From contig ML976978.1 of NCBI GenBank assembly GCA_010015675.1, forward strand, positions 935,873 through 960,587: DNA of 24,715 nt. Reading direction: 5' to 3'. This document shows positions 18,071-24,715 of this stretch, piece after piece. The first letter of the stretch is position 1; each line of letters starts with the position of its first letter. The stretch is from Byssothecium circinans (Eukaryota; Ascomycota; Dothideomycetes; Pleosporales; Massarinaceae). The position numbers were made by a program, and so were the translations under genes. The notes under the pieces were generated by a model that saw only the letters and a list, made by a program, of their open reading frames with translations, ran no database searches and was not told the DNA's origin.

Positions 18071-20338
18071 ATGCGCTCTGCCCTCCACCAGACACGACGG
18101 ATTGCGCGCTATGATTATGCAGCTCTGCAGAGTTCGGTCCCAGCTTTCCTGTGCCCCGCGCTACTCAGGGCTCCGTTAATGCCCACTTCTCGCCGCACCG
18201 AACAGCCCCCTTCGTCAAAGAAGTTTTCAACATGCAGGAGGTTGCGACAAGAACCTACAGCTACCTCCACTTTAGACGCTTCCGAATCGCGGCCAATACA
18301 TGAAGAGCCCTCGGAATCTTCTTCCTTCAAGCGATCACTTCCACGAACGTGCCCCGGGTGCGGAGCGCCGACCCAAATCTACGACAAGGACGAGGCGGGA
18401 TACTACAGCATCAGTAGGAACGTCATAAAAAAATATCTTTCGTATGAAGGTAGCGAAGAAGGAACGGTGAAAGAGGAGGATGACGTCTACAGTAAGGCGC
18501 TGAAACAAGCAGACCCGAAATTGCTGGAAGAGATTGGGTTAGAGAGGGAGGTCCTCGAGGCAGGCGACGGCCATGTGGAAAGTAGCGCACCGGAGACACC
18601 AGTATGCGACCGCTGCCACAACCTCGTTCATCACCACGTCGGAGTTCCTATATTTCATCCTTCAGTGGACGCGATCCAGCAGACCATCGCCGAATCGCCG
18701 CATAGACGCAACCACATCTATCACGTAATCGATGCCGCCGACTTTCCCCTCTCACTTATACCGACCTTACAATCTTCGTTGCGTATACCAAAGCTGCGGA
18801 CCCAGAATCGTCGAGCGAAGCATAAAGGATGGGTGGCCAACGACCGCATCGCGGAGGTCAGCTTCATCATTACACGGGCAGACCTTTTAGCGCCGAAAAA
18901 GGAGCAGGTAGATGCGCTGATGCCATATATGCGAGACGTACTCAGAGATGCACTGGGAAGATCAAATAAGCTGGCTCGTCTCGGTAACATCAGACTAGTC
19001 AGTGCAAAGAGAGGGTGGTGGACAAAACAGGTCAAAGAAGACATCTGGGATCGGGGAGGTGCAGGCTGGATGGTCGGCAAAGTCAACGTTGGGAAGTCAA
19101 ATCTCTTCGAAGCCGTCTTCCCCAAAGGTCGCGGCTCAGACTACCAAGACGTGCGTAAGATACGATCCGCTGCTGAGCGACAAGCCATGCTCGATGCCGC
19201 CGAGTCTCTGGACGAATTGACCCAAGTCCAACACCAACTCGCCGAAGAAGACGCCGAAATGGAGCGCCAGAATAAATCGCTCGCGAAAGAAAACAACGCC
19301 AAATCTCCGGAGAGCAAAAAGCCGCAAAAGGAAGAGGAAGAAGCAGAAGATGAAGATGAAGAAGACTTCGACCCAGACGCTCTCCTCCCACCCGCGCAAC
19401 CCTACACTCCCTACCCGATCCTCCCGATCGCCTCTTCCCTCCCCGGCACAACCGCCTCACCGATTCGGATACCATTCGGCCGCAACCGCGGCGAACTCGT
19501 AGACCTCCCCGGCCTCGCCCGCACAACCCCCGGCCTAGAAACCTTCGTGCAACCAACCCACCAACCCGATCTCGTAATGACCTCGCGCATAAACTCCAAA
19601 CGCTTCGCCCTCAAACCTGGGCAATCGCTCCTCCTCGGCGGCGGCCTCATCCGCATAACACCCACGACCCCCGATCTCACTTTCCTCATCCACCCCTTCG
19701 TCCCCATCGAACCGCACGTCACCCGCACAGACAAAGCCACAGACCTACAAGCGCAGACCAGCGAGCGAAACGTCTCCTCGATCCTCGCCGAGAACGTAGG
19801 CGAGAAAATGCGCTCCGCGGGAACGTTCAAACTGCAATGGGACGTGACGAAGAAACTCGCCGGTCCTTTGACCTCTACAGTAGCCGGTAAACTGCGCCCT
19901 GAGAACCTCCCCTTCCGCATCTTCAGCACAGACATCCTCGTCGAAGGTGTCGGCTGGCTCGAAGTCAGCGCCCAGGTCCGGCGCCCGCAGGGCTGGAAAG
20001 CGCCGGGTATGCAGAAGAAGGATCCGAATCACGCGCACAAGGCGAAGCTCGCTGCGCAGCAGAAAGCGGCTGAGGAGAGGGAGAGCAAGTATCAGGCCAA
20101 GTTGAGCGGCGAGGATTTTTTCAAAGAGGAAGTTGATGAGGAGAGTCTGGTGGATGTGGGGCAGTTTCCTGAGGTCGAGGTGTTTAGTCCGCTGGGGAAG
20201 TTTGTGGGCGCCAGGCGGCCTATGTGTGCGAGTGTGGTTAGTGGGCCCAAGTATGTTTCTAGTCGCGAGAGGAGTGCGAGGCCGAGGAGGAGTATGAAGA
20301 GTGTCAAGATGCAGAGGAAGCCTGTGGAGAGGGCGTAG
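18071..20338 (+). CDS. GEP3: Gep3-like mitochondrial circularly permuted GTPase (YqeH/NOA1 type)
   Basis: A single exon of 755 residues. The basic N-terminus (MRSALHQTRRIARYDYAAL) suits mitochondrial import. A zinc-finger-like module follows, with CPGC at 94-97 and CDRC at 179-182. GTPase motifs occur in permuted order: G4 TRAD (268-271), G5 SAKRG (~315), G1 GKVNVGKSN (336-344), then G3 DLPG (478-481), which is the hallmark of YqeH-class cpGTPases. Between G1 and G3 sits a ~130-residue insert rich in Glu, Lys and Gln with an acidic run (EEEEAEDEDEEDFD). The C-terminus is basic. In yeast Gep3 (Mtg3) interacts genetically with prohibitins and acts in assembly of the mitochondrial small ribosomal subunit; the same role is inferred here. 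The G4 motif is TRAD where classical GTPases have NKxD. It is convergent with the mannosyltransferase gene, with 518 bp between stops. Confidence 0.9.
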   Translation: MRSALHQTRRIARYDYAALQSSVPAFLCPALLRAPLMPTSRRTEQPPSSKKFSTCRRLRQEPTATSTLDASESRPIHEEPSESSSFKRSLPRTCPGCGAPTQIYDKDEAGYYSISRNVIKKYLSYEGSEEGTVKEEDDVYSKALKQADPKLLEEIGLEREVLEAGDGHVESSAPETPVCDRCHNLVHHHVGVPIFHPSVDAIQQTIAESPHRRNHIYHVIDAADFPLSLIPTLQSSLRIPKLRTQNRRAKHKGWVANDRIAEVSFIITRADLLAPKKEQVDALMPYMRDVLRDALGRSNKLARLGNIRLVSAKRGWWTKQVKEDIWDRGGAGWMVGKVNVGKSNLFEAVFPKGRGSDYQDVRKIRSAAERQAMLDAAESLDELTQVQHQLAEEDAEMERQNKSLAKENNAKSPESKKPQKEEEEAEDEDEEDFDPDALLPPAQPYTPYPILPIASSLPGTTASPIRIPFGRNRGELVDLPGLARTTPGLETFVQPTHQPDLVMTSRINSKRFALKPGQSLLLGGGLIRITPTTPDLTFLIHPFVPIEPHVTRTDKATDLQAQTSERNVSSILAENVGEKMRSAGTFKLQWDVTKKLAGPLTSTVAGKLRPENLPFRIFSTDILVEGVGWLEVSAQVRRPQGWKAPGMQKKDPNHAHKAKLAAQQKAAEERESKYQAKLSGEDFFKEEVDEESLVDVGQFPEVEVFSPLGKFVGARRPMCASVVSGPKYVSSRERSARPRRSMKSVKMQRKPVERA

Positions 20339-20856
20339 CGACTGTACTTGTGCTTAAGGGTGAATGTGTAAAATAGCGTTTGGGCATTTGAAAAGACATG
20401 TACATTAGTTACGAACTCATTGAGCGGTATGTGTTGTGTATATTGTATAGCACAGCTGACTGGGGGGTTTGCACAGTTGATGAGTTGTTGCTTGTTGTAA
20501 GATTAATCTGTTATATATAGCGGGATACCATCTAAGATCTTGTAAAGTAAGAAGACCCTCCATCGTCATCAAACTCCAAAGTATAAATGCAAGCGAGAAA
20601 AATGCCGCAAATGTGAAAAGCAAGGGAAGCGAACATCAGTGACGCTGCAATGTCACCCGTATCAAAACAGCTAGAAATAAAGGAGGCCTGCCTTGATCTC
20701 GCCAACCATCCGCCGGAATCAACGCCGTGCGCCTGCCTGCAAAACATGCCACCCTTCTCTTCTATCCATCTGCGTTATACCGACAGCTCGAGGAACTGTA
20801 TGCCATACTTGTACCATCTCATTGCCTGCCGTTCTGCCTTGTCTTATATGAGGGGT
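20339..20856. other. Convergent intergenic region (two 3' flanks)
   Basis: 518 bases between the stop codons of the Gep3-like and mannosyltransferase genes. It is AT-richer than its neighbours and contains GTTATATATAG near 20511. No gene or RNA is recognised. Confidence 0.5.
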
Positions 20857-21999
20857 CTATGCCGACTTCGTGCTCTTTCCCTCCAGAATATCAAAGTAAG
20901 GCTTCATCTCCTCCGGACACTTCTTGTCCTTTGCGCAGCCCGGGAAATTAGCAACCAAGTCGCCCTCCTTGTACCGCCCGTTCCCCGCGTGTGCGGGGCC
21001 AGAAACGTAGGCGTTCATCAGGTTTTGGGGAATGAGAGCGAGCTTGGCGAGGATCGTGCCATGCCATCTGTCAATTGTTAATTTACCCATGCCATTATTA
21101 TCATGTGTTTTGTTGTGGGGCAAAGAGCGAGAGGTACATACTGCACAACATGCTCAAGCGCATGACTCTCCGCCTTCTGAAAATTATAACTCCGATAAAT
21201 CGGATCAAACCACGCGTCCAAAAAGTACTTGGCCCACTCCCCATTCCTCACAATCATGCTCGTAGGGGTCAAGCCTTCTTTATCTTGCGTCACCACAAAA
21301 TCTATCCGATCGCCCTTTAGGTTCCCAAACGTCTTGATTACGGAATCCGGGGGCACGACGGGTTCGTTGACGATCATGAGTTTCTCAAGCTTCGAGGGTG
21401 CGAGGATGTCCGCTTGTAGATCGATGGAATGGTTCATGATCAAAGCGGTGCTGTCGAGATACCAGAAGAAAGTTGAGCCTGGATGGAGTGTCATGGCGTG
21501 TCGGAGCGCTGGTACTTTGGACCAGGTTAGGGGCGAGGTGCCGGTCGGGTATTGTGTGTTTGAGGGAAAGAAGGTCAAGTAGCCTGTCCTCTCCGGATTA
21601 GTCTCCGCTCAACCTACCCGTCCTATGTCCCCCAGAATGTAACATACCATGTTTCTTAGCATACTCCTCCCTGTTCTTCTTAATCTTTGCCACCCATGTC
21701 AGATCCGCCTTATCATCAATTACTGTCACAATCACCACCGGCGGTCCACTCCCAATCGCAACCTTGGGTATCTTGGGCACCGGCGTCGTCGCTTTCTGTG
21801 TTGCTTGCCCATTCTCACTCCCGCTTCGTCCTAGCAGCCATAGCACCGTGAGGAATCCTAATATACCGACTACGACTAATCGTAGCTTGTCTCTTCGGAG
21901 GAGGTTCTTGAGCGCGGGCGGTATGGGGATAGAGCTGCTGTTTCGCGCAGCGTAGGGCGGTGGCCGCGATGTTTTCCGCGGCGGCATGGCGAAATGCAT
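20857..21999 (-). CDS. GT34 alpha-1,6-mannosyltransferase subunit, Mnn10/Mnn11 type
   Basis: Exons are 21999-21648, 21583-21142 and 21067-20857, with introns of 64 and 74 nt (both donors GTATGT); the codons split at both junctions are restored (G|GC, CA|A). The product is 334 residues. It is a type II Golgi protein: a short basic cytosolic tail, one membrane anchor at about 39-57 (LVVVGILGFLTVLWLLG), then a luminal domain. Family features are VVIVTVIDD, KIKKNREEYAKKHGYLTFF, WSKVPALRHAM, FFWYLDSTALIMN (Asp161), HALEHVVQWHGTILAKLALIPQ and GDLVANFPGC. In yeast Mnn10 and Mnn11 are subunits of the complex that elongates the alpha-1,6 backbone of N-linked mannan. The DxD-type metal site expected here reads D-S-T, so this protein may be a non-catalytic or altered subunit. 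Mnn11 rather than Mnn10 is a tentative preference. Confidence 0.88.
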
Positions 22000-22964
22000 T
22001 GTGATTCGATCCTGCTAGGCAAATTCCCAGGGGAGGGATGTGCGCAGAGTTCTAGGCCAGGGAGGAGGCCGGATACAGAATGAGGTCGGGAAGAGATAGG
22101 TGGTGGATTTGGAATCGCAAACGAGGGATGGCAGTTGGAAGCGTCGAGATGGGTGCGGGGGCTAGCGCTAGCGCTCACGACAATTCATGTCTTTACTCCG
22201 GAGAGCGAGAAGACGGCGATGGCTGCAATTGATGTGTGTTGTTGTATGCGTGAAAGCGCGTGAATGGCGGCTCTGACATGTGGTTCCGGGGAAATTTGGT
22301 TGGATATCACGGCGGAGGTTGCCAAGCTCTAGACCCCCGGAAGGACCCTTGCTTCGTATTGATAGTAATTTGATGCCTCCTTTTCTGTACTTCCTTTGAC
22401 ATGTGCACGACCACCTTGCGCTGCATCATTTCTACGACTATATTCTAATAAAGGTTCAGGAACGACGATAACCGCATCTCTCTTCATGTTCTGCACTACA
22501 GAACAACCACGTGCGCCCACCAAGGACACCGCCACGCAATGGTGAAGCATCAAAACCGTGATAACTTGGATCACTTCGGATGAAATGAAACCGCTCTCGA
22601 CCTCTGACAGTGTGAGAAGACATTTGGGTGTCGTCTTTCCCTTGCCAAGACCAATCGCGTGAAGACCATGTGACACCTGCGAACTATCTAGAATATCGCA
22701 AGGAAGCAGGCATCAAACGCGCACGTGAACAATCCCAAGATATAGAAACAATATACATATGTAGACTATCTGGTGGCTTACAGCTCACACGTTCCACAAA
22801 AGACATTACAGCTTCAATACCCGCTATGACGTCGGGTGACGGTCACCAGAATTGTTTCTCTGCGGCAGCTATGTACTTCAGCGACCCTCTTCCCTCTTCT
22901 AGAATCTCACCATTCTACCTTGAGATACTCTCCTCTCTCTTCACCACCTCCACATTCAGCCACA
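22000..22964. promoter_or_regulatory. Divergent promoter region between mannosyltransferase and phosphomannose isomerase genes
   Basis: 965 bases separate the two start codons. Two perfect palindromes are visible: GCTAGCGCTAGC at 22161-22172, about 160 bp upstream of the mannosyltransferase, and GGTGACGGTCACC at 22835-22847, about 118 bp upstream of the isomerase. A C/T-rich, purine-poor stretch (~22905-22955) sits just before the isomerase ATG, as is usual in fungal promoters. No gene is recognised; the short frames here lack ATG starts or protein character. Confidence 0.5.
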
Positions 22965-24308
22965 ATGGTAGAAAAAGTCCTTCAGTTGAAGTGCTATTGC
23001 AACCAGTATCCCTGGGGCAAGCAGGGCTCGAACTCACTTGCAGCGACATTATGTTTAAAGACACCGGGAACAGACTTCAAGATCGATGAGGACAGTCCGT
23101 ATGCGGAAATGTGGATGGGCACTTACCCCGAGCTTCCATCCTACGTTCTGGAAACCGGAGAAGACCTTCAGGATGTGCTAGACAAGCACTCCGAAGTCCT
23201 CATCGGCAAGAAAGTTATCGACAGATTCAACTACACGGACTTACCGTTTCTGCCCAAGGTGTTGTCGATAGCCAAGGCACTGCCACTGCAATTACATCCG
23301 GTACGTCAGTCCTGGACTCTACAGAGGAATGGCCCAAAAAATGCCCCGAAACGTCTCACCTTGAGATTGTGCAAAGTGTACTCAGACTTTTGACAACATA
23401 CTGAGTGGATGCAGAACAAAACGCTCGCCTCCAAACTCCACAGCCAAAAGCCAGATCAGTTCACAGACCCAAACCACAAGCCCGAGATCGCTCTAGCACT
23501 CGGTGACTTTGAAGCCTTCTGCGGTTTCAAGCCCCTCGAAGACATTGAGAGCCTACTGCAACTAGCGCCACTGCAGCAATTCCTTCCTTCGATCAAAAAG
23601 CCCGAGTTCGACAACCAGGAGCTCAAGCATGTGGTCAAGACAATGCTCGAAGCATCCGCTGAGACGATCGCGGACGTGAACGAGGCGCTTCGGAAACTTC
23701 CCAAATCTGACTTTGGAAAAGACACCTACATCCCCGACCTAATCCCCCGGTTGTCGAAGCAGTACGACAAGACAGACAATGGCACCGTCGTCGCGCTCAT
23801 CACGATGAATTACCTGCAGCTGAAAGCCGGCGATAGTATCTACATCCCGGCTGACGGTATCCACGCCTACCTTTCCGGAGACATTATCGAGTGCATGGCA
23901 CGCTCCAATAACGTACTCAACACTGGTTTCTGTCCGCGTGCTGATCGCGATTCGGTTGAGACATTCTGCTCCTCGCTTACGTTCACGCCTCACGATGCGA
24001 AGGAAGCCATCTTGGCACCGCAGAAGTTCGAGCGCGGGACACAGGGGAAGACGAAGTTGTATGCGCCGCCGTTGAGCGAGTTCAGCATGTTCAATGTAGA
24101 GCTGAAGGACGGAGAGGCTGAAACAATAAGCGCGCTCGGCGGACCGGCGATTATGCTGGTTTCTAAGGGAGAAGGGACAATGAAGGCGGATGGAAAGGAG
24201 CACAAACTCAGCGAAGGATACATTTTCTTCATTGGCCAGGGCGTGGAGACGGAGTTCAAAGCTACGAAGGGGTTACAGATATTCACTGCTTTTGTGGAGT
24301 CCAAGTAA
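22965..24308 (+). CDS. Mannose-6-phosphate isomerase (class I)
   Basis: Exons are 22965-23300 and 23415-24308 with a 114-nt intron (donor GTACGT, acceptor ATGCAG), phase 0, giving 409 residues, the usual size of fungal enzymes. It converts fructose-6-phosphate to mannose-6-phosphate, the entry to GDP-mannose and hence to cell-wall mannan, N- and O-glycans and GPI anchors. Signatures are YPWGKQGSNSLAA near the N-terminus; LQLHPNK, whose second half is restored by splicing (zinc ligands Gln109 and His111); HKPEIALAL (Glu136); and IPADGIHAYLSGDIIECMARSNNVLNTG with His262 and the active-site region around it. The equivalent zinc ligands in the yeast and Candida enzymes are Gln, His, Glu and His in the same order. 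The ATG at 22965 has context ACAATGG; the frame continues upstream without another ATG. Confidence 0.96.
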
Positions 24309-24434
24309 CCAGTACATCTAGGAATCGTCGTGGTACTTTACTTTATGGGCATGGTGGCTTGGTTCGAATGTACATTACCTAATTCAAATTGTACCTGATC
24401 CGGATGTCTGCGCGAGGGGTACTCGCCCCACGCG

Positions 24435-24451
24435 CCAAGTCGTAGACTTGG
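24435..24451. repeat. Perfect 7-bp inverted repeat near the transposon 5' end
   Basis: The arms CCAAGTC and GACTTGG enclose the loop GTA. It lies 89 bases before the transposase ATG, next to tandem repeats, and may be part of the element's subterminal region. Confidence 0.55.
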
Positions 24452-24461
24452 CCCTACCCAG

Positions 24462-24497
24462 ACCAACGCACAATCCCATACCAACGCACAATCTCAT
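24462..24497 (+). repeat. Two tandem 18-bp repeats upstream of the transposase start
   Basis: The unit ACCAACGCACAATCCCAT is followed directly by a second copy differing in one base (CTCAT for CCCAT). Repeated subterminal motifs are common transposase-binding sites in Tc1/mariner/pogo elements; that role is inferred from position only. Confidence 0.75.
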
Positions 24498-24539
24498 ATA
24501 CGTTTTTTTTCAATATTAAACTACAACCACCATAACGCG

Positions 24540-24715
24540 ATGGTTTATTACGGTACTTATGCAGAGATTGAAACCCGCATCTCACAATGCCTACAAAATT
24601 TACCCGCTGGTAAAAAGCCCAATATTAGTGCCCTTGCGCTTGAGTGGCACGTACCGCGTACACGGCTTAACGCACGCTATCGAGGTCGTATTTCACGACA
24701 GGAGCGGCCTGGTCC
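24540..24715 (+). mobile_element. 5' end of a pogo/Fot1-like transposase ORF (truncated by window edge)
   Basis: An ATG at 24540 opens a frame that runs without a stop to the window end (58 full codons). It encodes a helix-turn-helix of the psq/pogo type: EIETRISQCLQNLPAGKKPN, then ISALALEWHVPRTRLNARY, then RGRISRQERPG. The pattern of a short helix, the 'SALA..W.VPR.RL..R' recognition helix and a basic tail is the usual start of fungal pogo/Fot1 transposases. The DDE domain is outside the window. It lies on the same strand as the transposase tail at 1-281. The frame shows no damage, so a recently active copy is possible. Confidence 0.75.

Larger units (their letters stand above)
24309..24539. 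other. 3' flank of the isomerase gene and 5' end of a transposon
   Basis: The first ~70 bases are probably isomerase 3' UTR. From about 24400 on, the sequence becomes structured: a GC-rich imperfect inverted repeat around GGGG-TACTCG-CCCC (~24416-24429), the perfect hairpin CCAAGTC-GTA-GACTTGG (24435-24451), then two tandem 18-base units (24462-24497). This looks like the end of the transposon whose transposase begins at 24540. The exact terminus was not found. Confidence 0.5.

Noticed and set aside
22628..23089. 153-codon frame overlapping the isomerase start
   Set aside because: Different frame from the isomerase, no recognisable motif, and it runs through the promoter and first exon.
1..24715. 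CRISPR array, phage or prokaryotic operon, secondary-metabolite cluster
   Set aside because: No regularly spaced repeats, no prokaryotic ribosome-binding layout, no polyketide or peptide synthase or tailoring genes; the genes are spliced fungal housekeeping genes.

Overview
The window reads as nuclear DNA of a filamentous ascomycete (Pezizomycotina, quite possibly Dothideomycetes, though the class is an inference). The evidence is short introns (45-193 nt) with GTAAGT/GTATGT/GTGAGT-type donors and CTAAC/ACTAAT-type branch sites, monocistronic genes on both strands, a fungal Ypd1-type phosphotransmitter, a Gep3-type mitochondrial GTPase, a GT34 mannosyltransferase, and pogo/Fot1-like transposase pieces at both edges.

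Layout. (1) 1-281: C-terminal end of a pogo-like transposase, cut by the window edge. (2) 1233-4283 (+): a large multi-pass membrane protein of unknown function with a glycosylation-site-rich central domain and a His-rich tail. (3) A ~2 kb convergent intergenic stretch with pyrimidine and purine tracts and one short diverged duplication. (4) 6268-8327 (-): MFS sugar-porter-type transporter, three exons. (5) 9462-9567 (-): intron-containing tRNA-Ser(GCU)-like gene with an abnormal T arm. (6) 10043-11159 (+): unrecognised helical/coiled-coil protein. (7) 11249-12373 (-): AKAP7/ASCC1-type 2H phosphoesterase-like protein. (8) 13173-13835 (-): Ypd1-like HPt phosphotransfer protein. (9) 15978-17602 (-): mitochondrial aspartate aminotransferase, seven exons including a 3-nt and a 10-nt exon. 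(10) 18071-20338 (+): Gep3-like circularly permuted GTPase, divergent from the aminotransferase. (11) 20857-21999 (-): Mnn10/Mnn11-type mannosyltransferase. (12) 22965-24308 (+): mannose-6-phosphate isomerase, divergent from it. (13) 24540-24715: N-terminus of another pogo-like transposase, cut by the window edge.

Most genes are housekeeping and not obviously co-functional. Two divergent pairs are biologically suggestive: the aminotransferase with the mitochondrial GTPase (468 bp between starts) and the mannosyltransferase with the phosphomannose isomerase (965 bp between starts, both in the mannosylation pathway). I do not see a defence system, biosynthetic cluster, CRISPR array or other clearly new system. 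The strongest unusual signals are the two tiny exons in the aminotransferase gene and the tRNA-like locus with a normal A box but a broken B box. All exon models come from reading splice signals and protein continuity; none has transcript support here.
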